Source of the DNA: Ulota crispa
Taxonomy: Eukaryota; Streptophyta; Bryopsida; Orthotrichales; Orthotrichaceae
Direction of reading: 5' to 3'
Length of the DNA: 64,000 nt
NCBI GenBank assembly: GCA_963920765.1
Contig: OY987244.1
Span: forward strand, 14,510,501 to 14,574,500
Both the position numbers and the translations under genes were made by a program. This document shows positions 35,793-46,779 of the stretch, piece by piece. How positions within the stretch are numbered: position 1 is the stretch's first letter; each line of letters starts with the position of its first letter. A model generated the notes under the pieces. The model was not told the origin of the DNA. It ran no database searches and was given only the letters and a program-made list of their open reading frames with translations.

Positions 35793-36305
35793 CTAAAAAT
35801 GGATTCATTGAAGCTTAGATTCAATAAGTTTTGCTATCTGCATGCAGGACCTACCAAACCACCAACGACTTTCATCCAAAGTTCATCCAAACTCGAGCAG
35901 CAGAGTGCGGCCGAAGAAGATCTCACTAGTAGTATACGACGCCCAACGGCCGGCTCATGGCAACGAAGAAAAATCCACCAGCTTAGCATCATCACTCGAC
36001 GATCCCAATCGCTACCAACTGATCGAGGCGTGCCATCGCCATCAGAGAATCGCAACGCTTGTTCCAGCAGCACAATTTCAAGCCCAATTTTGCAGCATTT
36101 GGAGCACTAGCAACTGAGAACGTTCAAACCCTAACCTAGGAGGCTGGCATCCTATTCTCTCTCTCTCCTTTTAGGGTTGCTTTGCGCTTTAGTAGATCTA
36201 GGTCATTGCTATTGTAGATGAGATTTGAAGGCCGAGGAGCAGTGTGGTGCAGTTCTGGTTTGGAGTAGAGTGCGACGTTGTTTAGTAAAGCAAGATACCA
36301 CAGCC
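35793..36305 (+). promoter_or_regulatory. Helicase promoter and 5' leader with short uORF
   Basis: The sequence between the TTAA element (ends 35792) and the helicase ATG is GC-richer than the spacer. It holds CT-rich TCTCTCTCTCC near 36155, a typical plant leader feature. A 16-codon uORF runs 36218-36268 (ATGAGATTTGAAGGC...TAG), 37 bp before the main start, and could damp translation. The promoter position is inferred. Confidence 0.5.
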
Positions 36306-38800
36306 ATGCCTTATGTCCCTCCGCATCTTAGGGCGGGAGCCGCCCCGGTAGGAGCAGCAGGCCGAGGAGGAGGATATGGCGGCAACAGTAGTAGCTATGG
36401 CGCGAGCAAGAGATCGGAAGTGGTGTCGGGGAACGGCAGTGGCAGCAGCAGCTATGGCAATGGACGGGAGAGTTCAACGGTGCGCGGAGGAGTAGGGCAT
36501 CCGGAGTTCGTGTGGCCGGCATGGCAACCTTCGGAGCGCGTGCGGAAGCTCCAACCCGAGCAGATTACCGAGGTGCGAGCTCGCTTGAACGTGGACGTCG
36601 AGATTACACCAGATACCGACCCCGCGCCAGCTCCAATCGAGTCGTTCGAGGATATGTGTCTTCATTTGAGCATTATGAAAGACGTGACGTTTCATAATTA
36701 CACGACGCCGACTCCGATTCAAGCGCAAGCGCTGCCAGTGGCGCTCTCCGGACGCGATTTGCTCGGTTGTGCTGAAACCGGGTCCGGTAAGACGGCTGCT
36801 TTTTCTTTGCCTATGATTCAGCATTGTCTTGCTCAGCCGCCGATTCGACGAGGCGATGGTCCGTTGGCTTTGGTGTTGGCTCCGACTCGAGAGCTCGCGC
36901 AGCAGATCGAGAAAGAGGTGAAAGCGTTCAGTCGGTCGTCGGAAGGGTTCAAGACGTCGATTGTGGTTGGCGGGACGAACATTTACGAGCAACGGTCTGA
37001 GCTTCGTGCTGGTGTGGAGATCGTGGTGGCCACTCCTGGCAGGTTTATTGATCACTTGCAGCAGGGAAACAGCTCCCTTTCGAGAGTTTCTTATGTTGTC
37101 TTGGATGAGGCTGACAGGATGCTGGACATGGGCTTTGAACCTCAAATTAGGGAGGTGATGAGAAGCCTTCCGAAGAAGCACCAAACGCTCCTGTTTAGCG
37201 CCACCATGCCGGAGGAGATTGAAGCTCTGGCTCAGGAGTACTTGACTAACCCTATTCGGGTGAAAGTCGGCCGAGTCAGTAGCCCTACTGCTAATGTTAC
37301 TCAGAACCTGGAAAAGATACTTGAAAAAGAGAAGATCGACAGTTTGCTTGCGTTGCTTGTTGATGAACACTCGCAGTCTCTTGACTCCAATCTACCGCCT
37401 CCTCTTACTATTGTGTTTGTGGAACGTAAAGCTCGGTGTGATGAGGTTACGGATGCCTTGGTTGAGCAAGGATTGAAAGCTACTGCTCTTCATGGAGGGA
37501 GGAGCCAGCATGAACGAGAAGGCGCTCTCAGGGACTTTCGAAAGGGTACTACGAATATTCTTGTGGCAACTGATGTTGCATCGCGAGGATTGGACGTTAC
37601 AGGTATTTCTTGAACTTAATTGCATTTTTTAGGTTTTAGATCACTAGAAAATGCATGTGTAATGCAACAGTAACTTGGAGTGTAGTGCGTTTGACTGCAT
37701 GCACTTGCCTTGAAAGAGTTTCAATATTTCAGCAGCCTCTGTTTGTTGAGCACAGGTACCTCGTTTGAACTTAAATGCCTTTTTAGGTTTTAAATCATTA
37801 GAAAATGCGTGTGTAATGCAACAGCAACTTGGGGTGTAGTGCGTATGGTTATATGCACTTGCCTTTGAAGAGTTTTGGTAATTCAGCAGCCTCTGTTTTT
37901 TAAACATTATAGTAAGCTTAAAGCTCATTTTGTCTACAGGGTTTTAGATCTATCCAATTTGTGATTTTCTCTGCTGGTTCAGATTCAGTTTTTCTTCTAT
38001 CCTTTTAAGAAGCAAGTGTTCATCTCATGCGAAGCTGATGTCGGGGCTTTTAGATTTCGTAGTTGAACAGGCTCATCATTTGAGAGTGTAAATATTGGTC
38101 TAACGCGGCTTCGTTTTTTTCTCTACTTCATTTTCCTGGTTTTACCTCTGTTTGTCAACAGAATGGGAACCACCGAGGGGTTATCAACTTAGGATTTGTT
38201 TTTAAGATGGTTCTGATTGACTGTTGTCGCTGAAGTGGTTCTAATTAGTATGGTTCTCCAGTATTGAGATTGCTACCATTATGTGAAACTTGGAAGTTCC
38301 GGTAATCGTTTTGGCTTCATCGTTCATGATTAAGCTCCATCTTTTTCACACTCGCTTGTGACTGTCGGTTATGGGGAAGTTCACGACTTAATCAAATTTG
38401 TGGAACTTGGTTGACAGGTGTTGCGCATGTGATCAATTTGGACCTTCCAAAAACCATGGAGGACTACGTACACCGGATTGGACGAACGGGTCGTGCGGGA
38501 GCCTCTGGACGAGCAACCTCGTTCTACACTGAGCGAGATGTTTTCCTTGTCGCTCAAATCCGAAGGGCAATCACTGAAGCAGAATCAGGGAACACCATGG
38601 CCTTTGCCACGGGTAAAGCTGCCAGGAGGAAGGAGAGGGAGCAGGCAGCAGCCTTTAGGGAGGGGAGGCTTGCCCCTCTTGGAGTGGCTCAAGTCGGTGC
38701 CACGACAGTTCGTGTGGATGATAAGTACAAGCACATGCTCACTTCTTCAACGGACACTAAGAAAGGCGAAGGGGCTGCAGATGACGCGTGGGAAGACTAG
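36306..38800 (+). CDS. DEAD-box ATP-dependent RNA helicase
   Basis: ATP-driven RNA unwinding/remodelling enzyme. Exon 1 is 36306-37602 and exon 2 is 38418-38800; the G|GT codon split restores [14 protein letters not shown], giving 559 aa. The N-terminus is [14 protein letters not shown], then a Gly/Ser-rich arm to about residue 65. The core follows: Q-motif TTPTPIQ (133-139), motif I AETGSGKT (156-163), Ia PTRELAQQ (193-200), Ib TPGR (243-246), II DEAD (267-270), III SAT (298-300), [20 protein letters not shown], and [10 protein letters not shown] (451-458). The tail ends GAADDAWED. All motifs are intact. The start is the first in-frame ATG; the reading frame is open back to about 36225 without another ATG. 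Most of the protein is in one exon; the 815-bp intron falls just before the conserved [10 protein letters not shown] stretch. It resembles the DDX3/DDX5-like plant groups; the subgroup is not assigned. Confidence 0.96.
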
Positions 38801-40102
38801 TGTTGAGTTTGGTCCATCAGGTTTTTGCTCTCTTCACAGCAGTTGACGGTGATTAGCGGAGGATGTTGAAATGTTCTAACGCCCTTTATACGTTGAGATC
38901 TCAAAGCAAGTGTGGGATTTACGGACTAGAGTCTTGTCCTCGCTTCGTTTCAACAGCTCAAGTCCCCCCTTGGGGGGCTTGAGCCAGCTGTCCTTTTAGC
39001 TGCCATGGGACTGAAAAGTAAGCAAAGTTACAGCCCTGTGCAAGTGAACACCGGAAATGCAATATCGTCATGCACGCTTCTTATGTCTTTCCTACTCTGA
39101 TGCCAATTGCGCTGAAGCTTATATGGTCCTTTGTTGATAAAGTTTGTCAGATTGGGGCATGTGGGCTGTTTTGTTATATCTGCAAGAATTGTTCTCCATT
39201 CAATCAATTTAGGCAAGGGATACTACTTCCATCACTTTAAGGATTTTAACATAAGTAGAAGTGAAATTCGGGAGATGTATAGAGCTGTGGGGGGGATACT
39301 TGCCTATTAGAGCCAAAATCTATTAAGACCAAATTTTCGTCATTAGGTAAGAGTCTCTAGTTCAATTTTTAAGTGGAGGTTGTAGAGCACTAACAGTGAC
39401 CTAGAACAAAAAATAATCGGCCATTCTGTAGACATTTTACCCAAGTCTTGCTTACACCACTGACTAATAAATCTAAGTGTCTGGATAGACGGCTTGCTGT
39501 TGGAACCACTGGTCAGTGTAGCAGATGAGATCAGGCCAACAACAGTTCTAATGTGAGGTTCAAGAAACTCCATTGCAGATGCTGTTGGATGAACCTCATG
39601 TTCACCTTGAAAAAGGGTTGCTTTTTATTTAAGTCCAACTGAAAAAATGAAGTCTAGGAAATCCAATTTTGTCCTTTTTTTTTTTCCATATTTTCAGAAT
39701 GTGAATGATTGGACATTTCACTATTAGTATGTCTTTGGACATGATTGGAGACCTTGGAAACGGTTTGAATTTTTTCTTGAAGTTCAGAATCTTCAGATCA
39801 CTTCTGTGTTTTTGAGAACTGACTCGGCCTACTAGTCTGCTGGTCCAATAACGATGGAATTTTCAGTACTTGTTATAAGAGCATGTAATGTATTCGATGG
39901 AAATGTTTTGAAAGCTGCACTCTTGATGGATTTTAATACGTCTTTTATGTTGAAAACTTTGAAAACAAGTACGGTGCTATTGGTGGAAAGGTTTGAGAGA
40001 ATGTCAAAAATGATGTTGAGACTTACAGGATGGATGAAAAAAGGAGAGAGTCCTGGCAAGGTTCAAAATAAAACAAGAGAAGAGTTCATGGATATCTCTG
40101 AA
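38801..40102. other. Spacer downstream of the helicase gene
   Basis: Begins with probable 3' UTR (including the 38955-38986 hairpin). The rest has no supported gene. Confidence 0.4.
38955..38986 (+). other. Strong hairpin downstream of the helicase gene
   Basis: GCTCAAGTCCCCCC-TT-GGGGGGCTTGAGC: a stem of about 14 bp with one internal mismatch and a 2-base top, about 155 bp after the stop codon, so probably in the 3' UTR. In a plant nuclear gene this is not a bacterial-type terminator; its role is unknown. Confidence 0.6.
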
Positions 40103-40372
40103 GTTTGCCATATTTGTATAAATACCCTTGGTTTTTCAGAAATTGCACAAATACCTTTGTGGACTATAATTTTCAGGCGTTTGTTCTATTCTGCATTCCA
40201 ATTCTTTCTCCCTTGTGTGTATGCTGCTTCTTTTATGTTATATTGCACTCCTTGCTTTAACATTGGTCATAAAAAAAAATTGTGCATAACAAAACAAACA
40301 TTTGAAAATTGTGATCCAAGGGTATTTGTGCAATTTCTGAAAAATCAAGGTTATCTATACAAATATGGCAAA
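40103..40372. mobile_element. MITE with about 55-bp terminal inverted repeats
   Basis: TTTGCCATATTTGTATAAAT...CAGAAATTGCACAAATACC (40103-40157) is mirrored by GGTATTTGTGCAATTTCTGA...CAAATATGGCAAA (40320-40372). The length and quality of the inverted repeats suggest a foldback or Mutator-like MITE. No duplication identified. Confidence 0.78.
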
Positions 40373-40450
40373 GGGTATTCATCAAAATTTCCCAATAAAA
40401 CAATTATAGAAGAAAAAAGCTTCTTCAAGGTTCAACTATTTTTCCATTGT

Positions 40451-41391
40451 TTAACCCCTAAAGGACCAATTGTCCCCTTGGGGGACAAATGGACCTCGGG
40501 CATGTACCTATGACTAAACCAACTTTTATAAAATTTTGAAACTTTTGAGGTTGGTGGGGAACTCAAAGATGTACGTGCACATCTAGTTTTTTCTTCATTC
40601 CGACATTTATTGAAGACGTCATGCATGAATTTCTGAAAAACAAGGGAGAGCAGGCAATCTAGGCAACCCAAAAAACTTCTTCAAATTTTGCATTTTTTAC
40701 AAATAAAAATCTCACATTGGTTCTTTAAATTTTTATATATGCGGAAAGCTTTGAATCATTAAATTTTGATTGATGAGTGAGAAGTTTTAGTTTGGTGGTA
40801 CGTATGGGGCTCCCAAACCTCCATTCTTTTTGCCCCTTGTAAAGTTTGGTTCTTTATTTTATTTTTTTACTTTTTATTTTTTGAATTATAGTAGACTAAG
40901 ATTCCTTGGTTTTCACCATTTGGATCAAAGTAATTCATATTTCTGAATTTTACATAAAACCTCCAATCTTGCCTAGTGTATATGCAAATTTCATGGCCTT
41001 ACAGCATTGCAAGATTTTATAAAGTACACTTCACACCTCCAATTCATTTGAAAATTCTCCCACATTTACCTAACATGATCTTCTACATGGAAAAAATAAA
41101 CCTCAACTTTGTGGAGAGTACTTATTTTGATATTGGAGCAATTAAAGGCTTCTGAAATTTTTGGCAGCATAGAAAAAAACTTTTTTCCTCACTTTAGATG
41201 TCAACATCTCACTCCTTTACATCTAGAATGAGCTGATTTTGTTTTCACAAGTACCTCTCATAGTCTAGACAAGGATCCTATGGTTGGATTTCCCATAAAA
41301 ACTTTTTTCCTAACTTTGTACTCATTCCCTCAATAGTAGAAGTTTTCAACGATTTTCACATAAAAATGGGCTTGGTTCTTTAGGAGTTAAC
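40451..41391. mobile_element. TTAA-flanked MITE, 0.94 kb 'TTGTCCCC' family
   Basis: TTAACCCCTAAAGGACCA ... GGTTCTTTAGGAGTTAA. Sub-terminal hairpin TTGTCCCCTTGGGGGACAA. Relatives: 43891-44811 and 54772-55713. Its right TTAA is shared with the next element. Confidence 0.88.
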
Positions 41392-41617
41392 CCTTAGAGG
41401 ACGAAGCTACTATAATACATAATATGTACGCTGATGTATAATTGACATTTGCTACCAACAAAAAGTTTTAATTTGGGATCTTAACTACCTCATTAGAACA
41501 GCATTGATCTATATTCTAACTTCTTTATTGACCTCAAATGTAGTAAAGGTGTGGATGCACTCCAAATACCCCATATGGTATTGGTTGCAAAGGGCTGCTT
41601 TGTCCTTTAGGGGTTAA
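41388..41617. mobile_element. TTAA-flanked MITE, 0.23 kb family
   Basis: TTAACCCTTAGAGGACGAAGC ... GCTTTGTCCTTTAGGGGTTAA. Shares its interior with 2944-3172 (ACATTGATCTATATTC-type text, AAAGGTGTGGAT). Confidence 0.85.
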
Positions 41618-42136
41618 CCCTAAATTACCACAGCGACAAAGAACGTCCTTGCTCATACACGGGACCGTGTATCCACGGTGACCCTAGCACTTAAGGGTAG
41701 GTGAAGGCCTAAACTACACTATTTAGCAACAAGAGTTTTAAAACTTTAAAACCTTACATCTGTATCTAAATTTTAGATGGTTTTTGTATTGTATGGTTCA
41801 TCTTTGTATTCCGCAGGCAACAAAAATTTTGATTTCTTGGAGAGTGATTATGTATAGGGCAATGCCCGAGGAGGAGGGGATTGTGGGGAAAAAAGTGCTG
41901 ACAAGGAGGGCGGAACCTGATGAGGAGGCGCTTTTTTTCTAGCAATCCCCGACAACAAAAGTGTTGCCCAACGTAAATCACGAGCAGAAAGGATGAGAAA
42001 TCAAGGATGAGAGTTGCTGCCAGATGAGAAATCCGTAATGCCCAATTATGCAAGACAACTTGCAGAATTGAGCATTACGCCGCAGAACCCACCCCGCAAA
42101 TGAACAGCAGAAATCCTGGGAGTGGTTTACAATCAC
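41618..42136. other. Spacer with GC-richer patch
   Basis: 41830-41940 reads ATGTATAGGGCAATGCCCGA.. for 31 codons before TAG and is GC-richer than its surroundings. There is no family match or exon partner, so not called as a gene. Confidence 0.3.
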
Positions 42137-43014
42137 TTAACCCCTAAATGCCCAAGGCTACCTTTATTGTTTCGAGAAGGCATTTTGGAAGTTCTTGAAG
42201 TGCAAATGTAAGATCATTATTAAACATAATAAGAAAATTGTAACTTTTAGGACCTTGAATTTTAAGGCTTTTAGATGTTGTAGTCAAAAAAAATCCAAAA
42301 AGCTATGCAAATGTTAAGATATTTGTAATTGAGTGTGGATGAGTATGGAATTTATTGTTTTTTTTTGTAGCCACCTAAAATTTGTTATATCAAGATGGCA
42401 ACTTTTGTGTACAAAATTGGGAAACAATCACTTATAAAGATTTAGTATTTATTATTGTTACTTCAAAAAATAACAACTCTTCCAAGTCCATAAAAAGAAT
42501 TTCACAAATGAGCTTGTGATGCAAGAGTCAAAGAGCTACTACCTAACACAAAGAGAATTTTTAACTCCAATTATAGGCCAAATTTTATTTTGAATAAAGA
42601 GAATTCAATGGTGGATGAATTCTAATTCTTATAAAAGAGACATTCCAAGTGTAATTAGTCTAAAACACATCTAGATTTTATAAGATGATGAATGTTTTTA
42701 TAAAAGACCTCTCACTACCAAGGGGGAGATCTTGAATTTATTTTCAACTTGCTACTTATTTTTCCAAAGTGGCAACTTCTCCAGTGACACTTTTTAACAC
42801 GTTTTTCAATGCGTATTAAGCATGCTTGCACTTTTGCTTCCCAAAAAATAGTTGGAATATAATATGGAGAATATTCAAATTAAACATTGAAACTAACCAT
42901 AGACTACAATTTTTCCAAAAAAATGTAAAAGAAAACGTTCAAAATTTTGCCTCCAATAAGATCTCAAAATTTCTTGAACACCAAAATTTGGTGCCTTGGG
43001 CATATAAGGATTAA
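42137..43014. mobile_element. TTAA-flanked MITE, 0.9 kb 'ATGCC' family
   Basis: TTAACCCCTAAATGCCCAAG ... TTGGGCATATAAGGATTAA. The interior is the reverse complement of 10765-11664. Confidence 0.82.
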
Positions 43015-43707
43015 AAGTTTCAAACTTATGATATCGGTTATAATCATTTTTATTTAATTCTTTTCTAATTTCAAGACTTACAAAAATCATATAGTTTCAT
43101 CTATGAAAAATACGTGTAGTAAATTTTATTTTAATAAATTCTCATTGTTAAATTCTATATGAAAGTGCAATTTCACTTTGTCAATAGTACTAGATCACGA
43201 AAGGATAAAATATGATATAAATGGAATCCATTATTTGAGGTAAACAGTGTATCTAATGATGGAGTGCAGGTCACAAGTAACCATTGGCGTCCTATTGCTT
43301 TTTCAATTGAAAAAAGTAACTTAATTATTTTTTCAGATTCATTTCAAATTGTACAAGATTGAAATCAGGGATGGTGAATCAGGGTTTTTTTTAACTGACA
43401 CAGATAGCGAAGCATGACTTTGTGTTCACTTATCATAAGACGATTTTTTCGAGGGAAGAGAAGTTATTAGTTGCATGATAGATTTGGTAAAAAATGTGTC
43501 AATTAAAAAAAACGCTGATGGTGATCCCTACATCTAACTAAACCAACAATTTCCTAATTTGGTTAGATTGTTGTTTAATTCCTGAAAGGCTCTTGGGCTC
43601 TAGAGCGACGGTACCAAATACGGTCACATTTAATATTCAGAAGTTTGGATCACCTCAAAATTAACTGTTACAATCATACATATTGAAAAGTTGTATGATG
43701 GTGGGTG

Positions 43708-46109
43708 TGTAGTAGGAATTAGGATAATTTAAATAAGGATAACCCTAGTCTATAGTTAAGTTCAATCAAGGAGATTGGTTAATAGTTTATTGCTAGTTTT
43801 TTCAACTTCCATAAAACCCAAGGATAATTTCTCAATAACCGGATCATGGCTACTAGATTCCTAATTACTATTAGGATGCTCTTTGCTTTATTAACCCCTA
43901 AAGGACCATTGTCCCTACGAGAGACAAATGGGGTTTTGGGTAGGTACCTACGACCTCAATTTGTGTCTTATTTTTTTGAAACTTTTTTTGAAGATAGAAA
44001 ATCACATTAGCTTTTGGGGAATCTAATATTTATTCCAATCAATGCTAGGGAGCAAAAGTTATGCCCAAATAAGCACAAATTTGGGGAGTCCAAGCAAGAA
44101 TTTTTTTTTACAAAAACTTGAGTTTTATTTTTATTTTTATTTCTCATAGATTATATCTTTGTCTACAGCAAAAGCTTTGATTCATTCCATTTGGACTAGT
44201 TATGAGAAAGTCATGGACAATCTTGTTTTTTGGGCCATTCAAGCATCTTCTTGGAAAAATAACATAAACTTCATTTTTGAATGCAATTTTAACATTTTTC
44301 CAAAAGAAATTGTTGGAGAGGTGAAGTTTGCTTTCTAGAACAACCTCGCCATTGGGATTATAGAGTTTCAAATCCATTGCAAGGTTATTACTAATTTAAG
44401 TTTTTGTTCAATCTCATACCTTCTTCTACCTAATGTTATTTTAAAGAATGAAAATTAAGTTTTTTTTGTTTTTTTTTTTTTCCCAAGATTCCCAACTGAA
44501 CTTCCACAAAAAAATAAAGTTCCAAACTTTGTGGCGCAAAAATTTTAAGTTAAAAAAGTTCAAAGTTAAATAATCTAGTCATGCAAGGTGCAAAAAACTT
44601 TGTTTTTGACACTTTGAATGCAAACATCTTCCAATCTGTGCGGTCAAAGTTCTTGAGTTTTGTATGACACATTCTCATACTAGTCTAGTATAAGATCCTA
44701 TGGTTAGATATGCAATAAGACCAATTTTCCAACTTTTTGACTCTTTGCCATAGAAGTGACAATATTGAGTCTCTTTTTACAAAATAAAGGCCACGGTCCT
44801 TTAGGGGTTAAAACCCCAAGTAGGTAAGAGTAGTTCAAATTTGGTTTGCATCTTTAATCTCCCACTTGGTCTTCAAGCTTTCTTTCTTTTCCGGCTTCAA
44901 TCTTTATCTTTTCCAAGTTGGCCTCAATCTTCTTGAATTGGCTCTAGAGCTTAGTTTCTTTTTACTCCAAGTCAAAAAATTTATCTCCAATCACGGAGCT
45001 TTCATTTTCCAAATTGATCTCTCATTTTCTCTCAATACTTCTCTTTAGCTTCCCAATCAACTGGTTTATTCAATCATTCCCAATTAGGCTTATGTCACTC
45101 TCTCAGTACCCACATCCTTCCAACTCGGCTAGTAACTCTCACTCACTCATAATTTGGCTTTTCTATGCCCTCTTGACTTAGCTTTCCAACTTGGTTTTTA
45201 TATTCTCTCGGTCACTTCCAATTTGGTTCAAATTCACTCCCTAGTAATGTTCTCTCTTTCTAAACCACTCGAAGTTATCTCACAAACTAGGAATTGATTA
45301 CTCAGTCCTTTCATAATCCAAATTGCTTCAAATCAATCTCAGGTTATTAGTGTTATCACTCCCATTTGATGTAGAATATTCCCTCACTTCCTATTGGATC
45401 TCGCATTCAACTACAACGACACCAAACAAACCAATTTGATCAAACATCATTCCAAGCTCTAATTCTTACTCGGTATTCTTGCCTCGAATAGAAAGAATTA
45501 TACATGCATACAATTTCATACACAATCAAGCAAATTGGATCAGATTCTTGCAGTCATACAAGCTCCTAGTTGCAACACATTAATCAATCCTCCATACACA
45601 TTCTCTCAGTGGAATTTCTGGACTCTTCCACTTAACTTTCAAATCAGTCTCGTCTCTCAAGACAACACTTTGATCCAAACTCTCAATTAGAATACAAACT
45701 CAAATACACACAATCCTTCTCACAATTCAGCTCAATCCAAATTGAACATTCAACATTACAATCATTCACACATCCAACTTGCATCACATGCATACTCAAA
45801 TTAACACAACCAATTAGCAAACACATTACTATTCATATAACAAGCAAAAAGAAATATACAACCAACTCGGGCGGACTCGCAAGCTCATCTAGCTTTCTCT
45901 TCCTATTTGTAGTCTTTGTCAACCCTATTAGAATCTCCCTTCTAGACCTTTCACAAAACTTGTCGACTCTTAGCCGATTTGGTTCTTTTTCAATCTCATG
46001 ACCTAATTGAGTACTTTTAACCACCAATTTGCACTTAACTACCCAAAAATTAGGGAAATAGCACCTATTTGTCAAATTTCAGCTTTTAATTACAATTGGG
46101 CATTCTACA
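43708..46109. mobile_element. Probable solo LTR with 5-bp duplication, carrying a nested MITE
   Basis: Starts TGTAGTAGG, ends TTCTACA, and is flanked by GGGTG at 43703-43707 and 46110-46114. No second copy of either end and no gag/pol reading frame lie inside. Removing the nested TTAA element leaves about 1.48 kb, a usual LTR size. The CT-rich 44850-45800 part has TCTCTCA- and TCCAA-type text. Confidence 0.75.
43891..44811. mobile_element. TTAA-flanked MITE nested in the solo LTR
   Basis: TTAACCCCTAAAGGACCATT ... CACGGTCCTTTAGGGGTTAA, perfect TTAA at both ends. Same family as 40451-41391 and 54772-55713. Confidence 0.9.
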
Positions 46110-46437
46110 GGGTGCATAAAAAAAATTGGAAAGCCTTCAGACGGCCGCAAAGGGCTTTTGTGACATTCAAAGGTTAGGCAATTAATGTATTATTGGTGTA
46201 AGGACTACATCAGAAGGCTTTTCCTACATATTTTGAAATTCTATCAAAGTAGTTACAAATACTAACCTTCAACTATAGTCAAAGTTGGATGAAAATGACC
46301 AAGTAGATGAAAATTTGGTGAATTAAAGTTGAGCTTATAACCCAAATCCAATACTTTCAGAGATAAACATTGCCATGAAGCAATGTTTATGCCATGGAGA
46401 AGTTTGAATTATCATTAGAAGAAAATTATGTTTTAAA

Positions 46438-46530
46438 TGACTAGTTCACAACAACCTCAAATGTCCTAAATGACTATACAATGACTTAATTACAAATGTT
46501 TAACATTTGCAGCTGTTGTGAACTAGTCGT
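46438..46530. mobile_element. Small foldback MITE, GACTAGTTCACAACA ends
   Basis: GACTAGTTCACAACA (46439) and TGTTGTGAACTAGTC (to 46527) are perfect inverted repeats. The interior TCCTAAATGACTATACAA resembles the CACTA-type MITE at 58737-58882. Confidence 0.72.
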
Positions 46531-46779
46531 GTAGGATGCATTTTTCTTTTGATGCATCACTTCTAAGGAAAACATAAACAAGCACAAGCTTGTACTCTTT
46601 GATTGACAATAAATCAAATACGTGAATCTTCAATTGATTTTGAAAGTATTGATGTTTAGGTTGCTCTTGAACTCTTGAAGTGAATCCACTACCACAATGG
46701 CAATATAGTAGCATGCCATTTCTTAACTTTGCATTTGGAGGGGTGCCCTTTGTATTGATTTTGCACAAATAGATGTGAT

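Larger units (their letters stand above)
43575..46177. mobile_element. TTAA-group MITE split by an LTR element
   Basis: Left part 43575-43707 (TTAATTCCTGAAAGGCTCTTGG) and right part 46110-46177 (..GGCCGCAAAGGGCTTTTGTGACATTC) together match the uninterrupted 35561-35792 element. The interruption is the solo LTR at 43708-46109. Confidence 0.75.

Noticed and set aside
36225-36305. N-terminal extension of the helicase frame
   Set aside because: In frame but without an ATG; it would need a TTG start. The ATG at 36306 starts a typical [10 protein letters not shown]-terminus.
38955-38986. Rho-independent terminator
   Set aside because: Hairpin shape is right, but this is a spliced plant nuclear gene and no U-tract follows.
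39854-40513. 219-codon open frame
   Set aside because: It runs through a MITE with 55-bp inverted repeats (40103-40372) and ends inside a TTAA element; a chimera of transposon sequence.
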